Source: Chrysoperla carnea (taxonomy: Eukaryota; Arthropoda; Insecta; Neuroptera; Chrysopidae). From it: a stretch of 64,000 bases of DNA. Of this stretch, positions 45,401-52,503 are shown in pieces (position 1 is the stretch's first letter; each line of letters begins with the position of its first letter). The stretch is from the NCBI RefSeq assembly GCF_905475395.1, contig NC_058342.1:14604640-14668639 (forward strand), in the 5' to 3' direction. Position numbers and translations under genes: made by a program. The notes beneath the pieces were generated by a model. It searched no databases. It saw only the letters and a program-made list of their open reading frames with translations, and had not been told where the DNA came from.

Positions 45401-48400
45401 TTCAGAGATATTCTCAAAAATTTGATTTTTGCAACTTTTGACCTTGATTATCTAAGGACGCTGACACGTGACCATATGTGATTTTTGAGACAACATTTGT
45501 ACTATCAAAATGGTTTGTAAAATTATCCAGTTTATTCCGTCAGATTCTGATCTGAAACCCGAAGATGATTGGACTATTTCTTTTTCAAAGAGTATTGTCT
45601 GAATAAATTTGCATGAAGTATAATGTATAAGCTTAGTTCAATCGAAATACATGAAGCTACATTTTAGAAATACAATTCAGAAATTTTAATAAAAGTTACA
45701 GTAAAATAGCTGTGGAGCTAAAAATTTGTAAACTAGAGGATTGAGAGTTCAGCCACCCTTTATAAATTAGTATCCGCTATGGAATTCTAACATAAAAAAG
45801 TTTGAAATTTCATAATTGTCACTATTTTCGTAGATTTGTAAATTGACGCAGAATCTTTTCTTGAAATTTGTCTCACAAGAAAGAGTTGTCAGATTAAGCT
45901 CTAACTTTTTCTGGAACGTTTCATCTGGACAGTGTTTACGTTAATATTTTCCATTTCTAGACAACCTCGAATTTCAGACTTTATTTTCTGCTAAAACCCC
46001 TTTTGCAGGGGTGCGGACCTTGAATGTATCAACGTGTCAGTTTTTCTAAAGAAATGTTTAATGACGCCATAGACATCAAATAATTTATCTAGTCTAATAA
46101 TTTTGATTTCGTGACTTTTGGAATTCGCAATTAATTCTTCCGTAATGACTTGTGTCAAACGTGTCCATTCAGTGACGTCAGTGCTTTTGTTAAGACAAAG
46201 CAACATAAAAGAAGCGGAGCTAATGTCAATTTTTTGTTGATTTTTTAGATTTTCGGCCAGTTTTATGATTCTTTTATTGTGTTTCAAACGTCTATTTAAT
46301 CAAAAACGTCGACTGTTTATGTCTGTCTTTCATTGCACTTGCAATTAATTCATTTTGATTTGGTTCGCTATTTTGACTAACGGATTTTTGTGATTTGTTT
46401 CAAAATGCCAATTGTAGTCCACAATGTAACTACAATAAGAAATGAGCGCGCGTTCGTAAAAATCACTCAATTCGTTCGTAATATAATACTTCATAGTAAA
46501 CTTTGTAGTCGGTGGCCTGCCCAAATTATATGCTAGGCATATAACAAAACTTCCAAACTTCTAGTTATTTTTAATCTGCCAGTGATTTGAAATATCCTGT
46601 AATTTTTAAATTCATCAAGTTATTTTCGATACTAAATATTTCAGGAAATGCATTTAGGGTATTTAAAATTTCCCCGAAATCAATGTAGAGTCAATAAGGA
46701 TTTAGTCTTTTGAAATTTCTTGTAAAAACCTAATTTTTATCTTTTTATAATCCAGGTTGTCTATTTAATCATAAATTTTATTGCATATATAATTAGATGA
46801 TTTCAGAATTAGATCAGGAGATCATTGTATAAAATTTATACATTATTTGGTATCGCTGTAAATTTTATCATTTTGTATACGGAAGCCTTAAGGACGTACA
46901 TTCATGGGATTTGTTAACAGGGAAATAAAAAAATTATGACAATATAAAAGTTTAAATAATTTAAGTTTAAAAAGTGACAAAAAGTAAGGTTAAATATGGG
47001 ACTAAATAGAAAATATAAATCGATATTTCTTAAAAATAACATCGATAACTATACTGTTTCCCTATGAACGTATCTCAGTGTTACAAAAATGCACGGATTA
47101 CATACAGTATTATATCTAGTGTTCAGTTTTCATCTAGGCATAGACCTACCACGAGTATGACAGAATACATGCGTTAAGCAATGCATCTAAGAAAGAGGTG
47201 TTATAAACATGCCTTGAAGCTTCGATACGCGTTGAGTTAGTTGCAAGACGCTTGGAGTTGTAAGACATACTTTTACTTATTTCATATAACATCTATCATA
47301 CCTCTTACTTCAATGCATTGCTTACCGCATATACTCTGTCATACTCGTGGTAGACGTCCATGCCTAGATGTAAATTGAACGATTAGTATATAATTCGTGT
47401 ATTTTTTGTGACACTGACTATACATTACAAAATAAGGAATAGGACTGTACTTTACAAAATCAGTTAATTTATTATAATTAAATAGAGGTGTATGTCTGTC
47501 TGTTTGTTTCGGTGTGAACCACGGGAAGGCTCGTTATGATCATGGGTACAATTTAGGATACACGATTCAATAGTTTCTTAAGGTAGTTCGAGAGCCAAAG
47601 CAATTTTAGAATTAGGATTGAAATTATTTGTACCTTATTTTCAACTTTGATGATGAATTTTGTTATAACTCCATGAAGGTAGACGAAAAATAAGAATACA
47701 ATTTTTCAATATCTACCTTGGTTTTCGAAATATCGAAAGCTAAATAATTAAACAAAATTTAGCAATTATCGATATTTGGAAATTTATTCCAGATGTTGAA
47801 AAATTTTATTCTTACTTTTCATTTTATATTATCAAAATTGAAAATATATCCACTAACGTTATCATGCATCCTTAATTAATCGAACGCAACGGGTTTTCTT
47901 TGTTTTCAATAATTTATTAATGTTTTAACTTTAATTTAAAGTTTTTTTTTTTTTTTTTAATTTCCACTTGCTAGTTTTGGAAAAATATATGAAAACATAT
48001 CATCCATCTACCGTTTTCCCATAAGACCAATGTTAAATATGCTTACTTTAGAAGTCATTTATTTATTTAAATAATCGGGCAGCCCTCCCTTAAATTTTCA
48101 GAATTGATTTATACGTCCAAGTTCATATTTTTAAAAAAAATCAAGACTTTTATCCAAAATTGCCCTGGTGCTCGTACATCCTTAAGCATGGTGTAGGTTT
48201 CTTTTTCAACTGGTTAAGGAGAAAAGCTATTTAAATTTATATCGAGGGTTCATTTTGAACTGCTTACAAAAGTTTATTTAAGACTCGGTATACCACATAA
48301 CAAAATTAAGTGACATCAAATTATGAATACTTTTGATACAGTGAACTCCTGATCTAAATATTCAAAAATAAATGATAATTTACAAAAAAAAAAAAAAAAA

Positions 48401-50837
48401 AATTCAAAACTATTAAAACAAATGAATTTGTTTGACTAACAAATGTTGTAAAATATGATTACAGGTGTACATCGTTAAGGCATATTCGTGATAATCAAGA
48501 AAAAGATAGTGCCTTTCGTGGTATGTGCCAAATGATTGAAATCAATTCAAATGCGATTGTAAACGATTTTGCATATTTCTGTGATGCGGTTGCATCATGG
48601 ACGAATCCACCAAATGATTTACGTCAAATGATATGCAAGGTAAGAAAGAATCTTTACAATATTTTTGATGAATGGCCGTCACGTGACTAATCAACTAGGA
48701 AATGCATATAATGTAAATGTAATAAAATGCTCTAAAAATATCGTAAACTAGGCAATTTATATGACGTAAATGTAATAATATGCTCTAAGATTATCGTAAA
48801 AGCGTCAAAAATCAAAGTTTTTTTTATGTTTTCTTTTTGAAAAGCGCTGTAAGGTATAGTTTTTTCTTGTATAAACAGAAGAATCTGTGATAAATTTTCT
48901 TCATAATGAAATTTTTTTTTGTACAATTAACATTATTGTGGTCGCCCTGGTAGCTCAGTTGGTTAAGGCGTAAGGGTATGACAGGGAAGCGGGTTCGATT
49001 CCCGCCGTCGCAACAAAAAATAATTTTTATTAATAGTTGTGATGGGCTGGTGTAGTGCATGGTATATGCATGAAGGATAAATGCAATTATCAGCGGAAAA
49101 GGTGGTAAAACACATATATGGTATCACAATGGGCTCTATAGACTAAGTGTATCCTTCGAGGACAGCCAATTTAACCTAACCTAACCTATATTGCGTTAAA
49201 AATAACAATTTTAAAATGAAATAATTCAAAATTTTGCCCCGCAGAGGCCCCAAAACTGTATTTATTGTGATCAAGGAACTTTGAACTATCATTTATTGTA
49301 AAAAAGTTAAAAATACAGAGGATATAATTGCTAAATTTTCGACTTAGAAAGTATAAAGTCTAAATAATTCGAAATACCACGTATTTATGGGTTCTACCTA
49401 AAGGAATGGCGTTTTCTTCGACTTACTGAGAATAGACCTTTGTCTTGATGTTGATTTCAATGTATTTTTCGTTAAAATTTGAAAATGTGCGAGAAGAAAT
49501 GTCAAGATCTGAAATCAAAATTAAAATCGATTGATAAAAATAAAAGATATAAGCAATTAAATAATTTTAAAAAAAATATAAGCAATTAATCTTATTCTTG
49601 CAAAACAACCTTTGATATGTAGTTCAGGCCCGTGCGCAAGAAGGGTGGGGGTCAAAATCCTTCCCATTGAGAATCTGTCCACATAAATTTTGCACTAACA
49701 ACATAGTCCTGTAAGCGCGCCCATTTATGAGACTCATTTCCACTGACGAATCAAATATCCATATATATTTTGAGCTCAGTACATTCTTTGACTTTGTCTT
49801 TGAGTCGAGTACTTATAACAGAAAGTCTGGATCTTGGCGAGGCTATCGAACTAACTGATGTTGCAAAACATATTTTGCATGAAAGAAGAGAAAAAGTTGG
49901 AGGAGAGTTCAGGAAAATTTTCAAAACCATGAGCGATATTTACGATGAATACGACATAGAAGGCAGCGTAAGTAAATGATCGCGTCATAACAGACTCAAC
50001 GCTCGGATATACAGACTGATTCAGTTGAAGATTATTGATCGAATTTTGAATCATCGCAATATTTTTTCAAATTTAGCTTGAAAAAATTTTTTCTCTTTCT
50101 CAATAAAGTGAAAAATTTTGATGAAAATTTTTGCTCGACTTTTTGAACTAGAATATTCAATTTTGTACGATGATGCTCGTGCCATCTGGGTAGACAGCAG
50201 TTTGACTTTAGCGAAAACGCATTGCCAGGCGAGGTGCACAAAAATTCTACTCTATAAAAATGCGTTTCCGAATGTCTACTAAATGCTTTGCGTTCTGGCA
50301 ATTTTTTCTGTGACAACAGCGCCGAATGAACGCGAAAAATCATCGAATTTGGAACTTCAATAGCTCATTTGAAAACTTCGCGGTGATACAGCTGTTTGAA
50401 ATTTAGATAAAATTTGGTGTAAAAATTTTATTCCCTTAATAAATTGGCGGAGTGTATTTCAAAATATTATATATTTTCCATGGCTATACAACCTCTCCAA
50501 ATTAAGCTAAAGAGCTGGAAGTCGGTATATAAGTTGGCTTAGAGTCAAGTAAAGCCCTTTTAGAGGTATCAACATTTCAGTCATTCTCCCCTACCACCAT
50601 TCTCTTATGTAGATATTGCTTAATATATAATAAGGAGGAAATGTGAATTTAGTGATGGCGCTATGCTGCTCATGAGTTTTTTTTTGTGTTGCCATTTATT
50701 GAAGTCACCGTTTAATATTTCTATTTCAGATTTTGATTGGTTATAAAGATCATCTAAGTCCCGAAGCATGGATGGCATTTGTCGAACAATTACCTGCGTA
50801 CGTGATTCATCAGCTCACTACACTTTATGGTATTTAA
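18323..50837 (+). CDS. Tnpo: Transportin-1 (karyopherin beta-2), complete, seven coding exons
   Basis: Transportin is the nuclear import receptor for PY-NLS cargoes such as hnRNP A1 and FUS-type proteins, releasing them on binding RanGTP. Coding exons: 18323-18427, 20773-21309, 25524-27057, 28302-28397, 33017-33092, 48465-48639, 50730-50837. They total 2631 nt, 876 residues plus TAA, all phases consistent. The protein is all HEAT repeats. The N-terminus reads [20 protein letters not shown]. The acidic H8 loop (about 316-359) keeps KGDVEED and DIRPRFH. The cargo-site tryptophans sit in [10 protein letters not shown] and [12 protein letters not shown], as in human (W460, W730). The C-terminus is TTLYGI. 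Human Tnpo1 is about 890-898 residues. Most of the shortfall is in the acidic loop. The introns are large and full of repeats. Confidence 0.95.
19165..19668 (+). mobile_element. Non-autonomous Helitron
   Basis: It begins TCACTACATAGTATAAAAC, followed by repeated TCCCTATG and GAAACTACGCAACGGATTTT, the usual start of insect Helitron families. It ends CCCGTGCGAAGCGGGG, then GCGGGTCGCTAG, with the next base T. The CTAG/T end and a short GC hairpin just before it are the Helitron 3' signature. A second, older terminus-like copy (CCCGTGCGAAGCTAG) is at 19557-19572. No Rep/helicase is present. Confidence 0.7.
20060..20660 (-). mobile_element. Non-LTR retrotransposon 3' fragment, reversed
   Basis: Read on the minus strand, 20400-20620 matches the 3' part of the LINE fragment at 3950-4120 (TGTGTATAAACACAGCTAG type, then AACTGTGCTCTAG-type sequence). 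The lower part (20081-20340, with GATGAAGCTATAGG) matches 40290-40450 and part of the units at 22.7-23.2 kb. It probably represents the 3' end and UTR of one family. No intact reading frame. Confidence 0.55.
20773..21309 (+). CDS. Tnpo: Tnpo coding exon 2 (HEAT repeats 1-5)
   Basis: Acceptor AAATCCACAG, donor GTAAGT, phase 0 on both sides, 179 codons. It encodes [57 protein letters not shown] and [15 protein letters not shown]. This N-terminal part includes the RanGTP-binding face. Confidence 0.95.
21351..23170. repeat. Three related repeat units, two nearly tandem
   Basis: TAGTTACGGC followed by GACCAGTGGAGCTC-type sequence starts units at 21357, 22680 and 22952. The last two continue in parallel for about 230 bp through AAAATAAGCGTACTGAAAT, GAGGCGAAGC and ATGAAGCTG. 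That last part is shared with the reversed LINE fragments at 20.3 and 40.4 kb, so these are probably copies of one retroelement 3' end. Confidence 0.6.
21645..21790. repeat. TA-flanked repeat terminus, matching reversed copy at 50340-50458
   Basis: TATACACTGCGCCAA, then AATTTCAAACAGCTGTATCT and CTCATTTGAAAACTT. The same order is found on the opposite strand at 50458-50340 (AATACACTCCGCCAA at the end). Both look like one terminus of a TA-inserting element. The opposite terminus was not located here. Confidence 0.5.
24215..25303. repeat. Large foldback element, arms about 450 bp
   Basis: The left arm (24215-24700) and right arm (24760-25303) are inverted copies. Outer parts: AAATTTAGGCGTCTTACCCC against GGGGTACGACGGCTAAATTT. 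Inner parts: GCACATTTTCGTTTTTTTCG, GACTTTCTATCTTCAAAATT, and near the centre TTTCTAGAATTTTT motifs. The module CCTCACGG(G/A)T(A/G)AACAGT occurs beside the centre. Related foldbacks are at 41049-41946 and 42356-43650. There is no open reading frame of note. It lies in Tnpo intron 2. Confidence 0.8.
25524..27057 (+). CDS. Tnpo: Tnpo coding exon 3 (central HEAT repeats, acidic loop, cargo site)
   Basis: Acceptor AAATTTCAG, donor G/GTGAGT, phase 0 in and phase 1 out, 511 codons. It encodes [20 protein letters not shown] through [20 protein letters not shown], then [18 protein letters not shown]. Next come [40 protein letters not shown] and finally [17 protein letters not shown]. The H8 acidic loop is about twenty residues shorter than in human. 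Codon use is consistent throughout. Confidence 0.97.
27058..28301 (+). other. Tnpo intron 3 (1.2 kb)
   Basis: A two-unit repeat is at about 27160-27440 (TTTTTCCAGGGGACTTC and TTTTTCGGAGGGGTTGC anchors, spacing about 155). A dispersed repeat at 27500-28030 has copies at 2950-3480 (reversed) and 62630-62830. A TG-rich run (ATGTGTGTATGATGTGTGTG) is at 27885-27904. Confidence 0.5.
28302..28397 (+). CDS. Tnpo: Tnpo coding exon 4
   Basis: Acceptor GAATTTCAG, donor G/GTAAGA, phase 1 on both sides. It encodes [20 protein letters not shown], then [12 protein letters not shown], nearly identical to human [20 protein letters not shown]. Confidence 0.95.
29430..29720 (+). repeat. Dispersed repeat, copy 1
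   Basis: AAAAAGGGGTGCTGTAAGTTT, then TAGCGCCTAAACGAATGAAC and TTCGTTTGAAAGATAAT. The same order and spacing recur at 45170-45420. It resembles the 3' part of a retroelement or Helitron-like repeat, but I cannot classify it. Confidence 0.55.
30226..30350. repeat. TTAGG-type tail joined to a GC-richer repeat block
   Basis: GGTTAGGTTAGGTTAG is followed by AGTGACTTCCCTGAGATGAG and a block ending near 30350. The opposite-strand form (AACCTAACCTAACCTA) ends the SINE-like repeat at 49173-49188. It is a tail of dispersed repeats rather than a telomere. Confidence 0.5.
31715..32496 (-). mobile_element. Tigger-like element, second copy, with decayed transposase N-terminus
   Basis: On the minus strand it starts at 32496 with CAGTGTAACTTGTTTAAGAG (TA outside), then the same CCTCTATAACTGAGA-type repeats as the 1.9 kb copy. 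The reading frame gives [33 protein letters not shown], a stop, then [20 protein letters not shown] and NKNVPVSGP. After SGP it jumps to the same 3' sequence as the 1.9 kb copy. The far terminal repeat is not clear. Confidence 0.7.
33017..33092 (+). CDS. Tnpo: Tnpo coding exon 5
   Basis: Acceptor CGTGTGTAG, phase 1 in (G+CC, Ala758), phase 2 out. It encodes [20 protein letters not shown], then QFVRC and the TG of Trp783. The donor is TG/GTCTGT. It is chosen because joining to exon 6 yields WCTSLR, exactly the human sequence. The stronger-looking GTAAAA five bases later gives the wrong frame. Confidence 0.88.
33816..34108 (+). mobile_element. Non-LTR retrotransposon fragment, end of RNase H and C-terminal tail
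   Basis: The frame reads [20 protein letters not shown], then RNGTNINRQ, the C-terminal RNase H motif (WVPxH and N.EADELA). It continues in shifted frames with [13 protein letters not shown] and [20 protein letters not shown], then LNSS, the typical end of these ORF2 proteins. Frameshifts and stops make it dead. It may be the same family as 3541-4140. Confidence 0.7.
35380..35640. repeat. Half arm of the large foldback family
   Basis: TTTGAAACATTTTTTCGTAA is followed by CCGCGAAGGCGCAAATTA, then CAAGTTATAAAAGATAGG, matching the module order of one arm at 24.5 and 42.9 kb. No opposite arm is present beside it. Confidence 0.5.
36576..37622. mobile_element. TA-flanked foldback DNA element (CAGTC ends)
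   Basis: The ends are CAGTCAATAGGTTGAA at 36576 and, on the reverse strand, CAGTCGACAAGTAGTTTCAG at 37622, both flanked by TA. Inside, arms are inverted: AATTAACATTTTCTCAAGTT near 36655 against AACTTGAGAAAATATTAATT near 37530. The centre contains about 130-bp units with TTGATCATG and CCCTTCAAAGG anchors, two forward (36830-37075) and one reversed (37075-37230). The same units occur at 38745-39110. TA duplication and CAGT ends suggest the Tc1/mariner-pogo superfamily. No transposase. Confidence 0.7.
38054..39987. mobile_element. TA-flanked composite element with nested repeats (CAGTCAAAATC ends)
   Basis: Terminal repeats are CAGTCAAAATC at 38054 and its complement ending at 39987, each flanked by TA, with further partial match (ATAACGAC / GTAACGAC). 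Inside, the segments around 38160-38220 and 39500-39570 are inverted copies (TTGTATCTCCGAGTAAAATG against CATTTTACTCGGAGATACAG). Three 125-bp units (38745-39110) and a Tigger-like end (39105-39327) lie in the middle. It appears to be a pogo-like non-autonomous element that gathered other insertions. Confidence 0.65.
39105..39327 (-). mobile_element. Tigger-like element end, third copy
   Basis: The minus strand from 39327 reads AATAGAACTTTGTTAAGTGG, then GACCTGCATAAGTG and several CCTCTGTTAGTG or CCTCTATGACTGAG motifs, ending in ACATCGTTTCGTTT. This matches the first 250 bp of the copies at 1911 and 32496. The transposase part is absent. Confidence 0.65.
40290..40560 (-). mobile_element. Non-LTR retrotransposon 3' fragment, reversed
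   Basis: Segments GATGAAACTATAGGATTCTG and AACACAGTCAAATGGCTTAG, then CTGTACATAAACACAG, are in the same order as in the reversed fragment at 20081-20600. It is shorter and lacks the RNase H region. Confidence 0.55.
40641..40990. repeat. Two-unit repeat with TCGATAATTCGAA motifs
   Basis: Units start near 40660 and 40855. Both run through TCGAAGGTCCGTCTAGGCGA or its variant, AGCC then TTGAAAGG, TTTGGCAGTG and then CTCGATAATTCGAA and GAGATTCGAATTATCC. The GATAATTCGAA motif is typical of pogo/Tigger termini. Unit spacing is about 190 bp. Confidence 0.55.
41049..41946. repeat. Large foldback element, arms about 400 bp
   Basis: Outer arms: TTGATGCGTCTTTGAAATTT near 41051 against AAATTTCAAAGATGCATCAA near 41920. 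Next come GGGTTGTAAAAACTTCGTAC and GTACGATGTTTTTACAACC. Inner: TTGAAAATTGACCGAGATAT against ATATCTCGGTCAATTTTGAA. The centre is near 41590. It shares inner arms with 24215-25303 but has different outer arms. A single outer arm of this type is at 23810-23880. Confidence 0.75.
42356..43650. repeat. Large foldback element, arms about 600 bp
   Basis: Outer arms: AAATATTTACGAAATTTCAA, then CAGTTGTATCTCTGAGTAAA, against TTTACTCGGAGATACAGTTG near 43603. The outer arms equal the inverted pair inside 38054-39987. The inner arms equal those of 24215-25303 (GACTTTCTAGCTTCAAAATT against AATTTTGAAGATAGAAAATT, and the TAACGGTTTACAAGATG segment). The centre is near 43030. It contains a C-run at 43457-43466. 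Confidence 0.75.
45160..45420 (+). repeat. Dispersed repeat, copy 2
   Basis: Same order as 29430-29720: AAAAAGGGGGGTTGTAAATTT, CTGTCTGTCTGTCTGTGGCA, CGCCTAAACGAATGAGCCGA, TTTCGTTTGAAAGGTAATTA and GTGTTCTTAGCTA. Confidence 0.55.
45991..46287 (-). pseudogene. hAT-type transposase fragment
   Basis: The frame reads [20 protein letters not shown], then [18 protein letters not shown], and ends [12 protein letters not shown] and SAPLQKGF. The pattern matches the hAT transposase core of the GTF2IRD2/ZBED-like group, with a LDESTD-type motif (here LNKSTD, the Asp-Glu pair changed) and a DGAP-like site (here SAP). The altered key acidic residues and lack of flanking domains indicate a dead copy. Located in Tnpo intron 5, antisense. 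Confidence 0.5.
47105..47398. repeat. Hairpin MITE, arms about 115 bp
   Basis: The left arm (47105-47215) and right arm (47282-47398) are near-perfect inverted copies: CATCTAGGCATAGACCTACC, ACGAGTATGACAGAATACAT and TTAAGCAATGCA on the left, with their complements on the right. The loop is about 65 nt. The transcript of Tnpo intron 5 would fold here into a long hairpin. Confidence 0.8.
48465..48639 (+). CDS. Tnpo: Tnpo coding exon 6
   Basis: Acceptor GATTACAG, donor GTAAGA, phase 2 in (TG+G, Trp783), phase 0 out. It encodes [40 protein letters not shown], then QMICK. It aligns to human [19 protein letters not shown]. Confidence 0.95.
48937..49190 (+). mobile_element. tRNA-derived SINE with CCTAA tail
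   Basis: The A box TGGTAGCTCAGTTGG and B box GGGTTCGATTCCC are perfect, and the T-arm stem GCGGG/CCCGC pairs. The acceptor and anticodon stems do not pair, so it is not a functional tRNA. A 110-bp unrelated body follows, ending AACCTAACCTAACCTA at 49173-49188. Confidence 0.7.
49625..50060 (+). mobile_element. hAT transposon remnant (DUF4371-like)
   Basis: It begins near CAGGCCCGTGCGCAAGAAGG, a hAT-like end. The frame at about 49815 reads [20 protein letters not shown], then [20 protein letters not shown]. It then degrades with [13 protein letters not shown] in another frame. The spacing resembles the mid part of hAT transposases with a DUF4371 domain, which continue with a PR..RQ..R segment. 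No intact transposase. Tentative. Confidence 0.45.
50340..50458. repeat. TA-flanked repeat terminus, reversed copy of 21645-21790
   Basis: CTCATTTGAAAACTT, GGTGATACAGCTGTTTGAAA, then TTGGCGGAGTGTATT at the end: the complement of the 21.6 kb copy in the same order. Confidence 0.5.
50730..50837 (+). CDS. Tnpo: Tnpo coding exon 7 (C-terminus and stop)
   Basis: Acceptor TATTTCAG, phase 0. It encodes [20 protein letters not shown], then [15 protein letters not shown] and TAA at 50835-50837. Human ends LPLKERLAAFYGV, so the C-terminal helix is kept although the sequence has drifted. Confidence 0.93.
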   Translation: MLIGYKDHLSPEAWMAFVEQLPAYVIHQLTTLYGI

Positions 50838-51284
50838 ATTACCATAATTGTTTTTAAAAGGTAAGTTACAAATCTTGAAACCTAAAATCAAAGCCGGGCA
50901 TTTCATTTAACGGATATACCGTTTTTGTCATTTATAAAAATGTTTTATTCCTACTTTTTGGCTTTATTTGCTACTTATTTTTAGCCTATGCTCTTAAAAC
51001 AGGGTGGCAATCGACCTGAAAAAATAGAAATCAAAGAATTTTAGTATAAATTGGGGGAAAATGATAAAAAATATTGAGTTTCTTATTTTATTTTCTGCAT
51101 CAATTTAAACCACAAAATTTCCCTTTTTAGAGAGGATTGTTACAAAAATGGTGACTTCGTACATGAATTTATTTTCAAAATTTAATCTATCGAATGTCTC
51201 GACATGATCATCAGGGCCCGATCTATCTATTTAACCTTTTAGGACAAAAATAATATTTGTCACCCTTTTCACTCATACTATATA
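50838..51284 (+). other. 3' flank of Tnpo
   Basis: No AATAAA occurs before the transposon that begins at 51285. The first one downstream (51326-51331) lies inside that element, so Tnpo may use a variant signal or the one provided by the insertion. Nothing else is seen. Confidence 0.35.
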
Positions 51285-51996
51285 CAGGGTGCTTTTGTAA
51301 GTTGACATACGCTTGAGACTCGATAAATAAATTTAATGAAGGAAAATGTTTCAAACGAAAAATATTAGTTTCAAAAGGACACATCTTATAGCGGCATCGA
51401 ATTCGATCGAAGTTTTCAGGTTCAATTCAAACCTCACTCTAATTCGTAACTGACAAACATTAGATGATCGCTTTAAATTAGAAAGTTGTTCTTTATAAAT
51501 ATGCAAACATTTTTTGTTTGAAACATTTGTTTGTAAACCGAATAGTTTAGACTTTAGACAGTAATTGATAGCAAAAATTAACTTGCGTTTGTTCATTCAA
51601 TTTAAAGTAAAATGGTCTTTATAGAAAAAAAAAAACCACTTTTATTGGATTTATTGGAAATTTTTTTTCGAAGAATGCCTAGATTTCGCAGGAATAATTG
51701 TACGAAAAAACAATTTTGGGTAAAACTTTTCAGTTCGTTTTTGCCTAAGCTGTACGGTTTGCGGAAAAATATTTTGGACAAAAAATATTACTTTTAATCA
51801 ATAACAATTTTCTTAAATTGTTCATCTATCGATTGCCAGTTATGGAGTAGAGTGAACTTGAAAACCTAGGTCACGTTTAATGTCTGCGTAAGATGTGCGG
51901 GTAGACACCCAACATTTTTCGTTCGAAGTATTTTTATCGATAAAAGTTATTTTTCGAGTTTCAAACATATTATGTCAACATAAAAAAGACACCCTG
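51285..51996. mobile_element. TA-flanked MITE (CAGGGTG ends)
   Basis: The left end CAGGGTGCTTTTGTAAGTTG and the reverse strand of the right end CAGGGTGTCTTTTTTATGTT, then GACAT, form inverted repeats with TA on each side. Inside are inverted TGTTTCAAACGAAAAATA and TTTTTTGTTTGAAACATTT segments. The length (712 bp), TA flanks and an internal GCTTTAAATTAGAAA segment are shared with 54997-55702. Confidence 0.7.
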
Positions 51997-52373
51997 TAAA
52001 ATGTTGTGTATTTATTAAAATTCAAGTTTCGCTTAAATACATAAATTTCAATGGTGTTTTAGCAGTGTTTCATTTTATTTATAAATTATAATGAATTTTT
52101 CCATACAATCCCAGTTGTCGGAATATTGCTCTTATTGAGTCTCGATTATCCAGAATACTGTATATAATAATTTAAGGATTACGCTCGGGGCGGTCGCCCC
52201 CTGGATCGGGTCATGATGATCTTGATTATCCTATACAAGAAGCGAAATCGACGCCGAAGTCTCTCCAAATACTTTTTTTGTATCGATAATTCATTTTCGA
52301 AAAAATAGATTATCGATATATTTGGGGGCTTTAGAGGGTTCCTATTTTGCCTTTTACCTTTTTGTGTATAGAC

Positions 52374-52503
52374 CAGTGTTTCTCCAAGTCGGCAATAACG
52401 CCCCCTTGTGAGAGGCCTACATAGATTAAAACTGATATTACACGCTGAAAAATATTTGATTTTCGAAGTGGGCTGTAGAAGAAATAAGTTTAGAGAACCT
52501 CTG
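52374..52503. mobile_element. Small hAT MITE (130 bp) with target duplication
   Basis: It begins CAGTGTTTCTCCAAGT and on the other strand CAGAGGTTCTCTAAACTT, typical hAT ends. The 8-bp flanks GTATAGAC (52366-52373) and GTATAGTT (52504-52511) match at six positions. The overlapping 145-codon frame at 52179-52616 is accidental. Confidence 0.75.

Larger units (their letters stand above)
33093..48464 (+). other. Tnpo intron 5 (15.4 kb), repeat-filled
   Basis: Identified contents: LINE fragment (33816-34108), half foldback arm (35380-35640), two TA-flanked elements (36576-37622, 38054-39987), reversed LINE (40290-40560), a GATAATTCGAA repeat (40641-40990), two large foldbacks (41049-41946, 42356-43650), a dispersed repeat (45160-45420), a hAT fragment (45991-46287) and a hairpin (47105-47398). 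I found no nested gene. Confidence 0.6.
48640..50729 (+). other. Tnpo intron 6 (2.1 kb)
   Basis: It contains a tRNA-derived SINE-like repeat (48937-49190), a hAT remnant (49625-50060) and a repeat terminus (50340-50458). No exon is hidden here: exons 6 and 7 join without loss relative to human transportin. Confidence 0.6.

Noticed and set aside
48937..49012. Functional tRNA gene
   Set aside because: A and B boxes and the T arm are perfect, but the acceptor and anticodon stems do not pair and a repeat body follows. It is better read as a SINE head.
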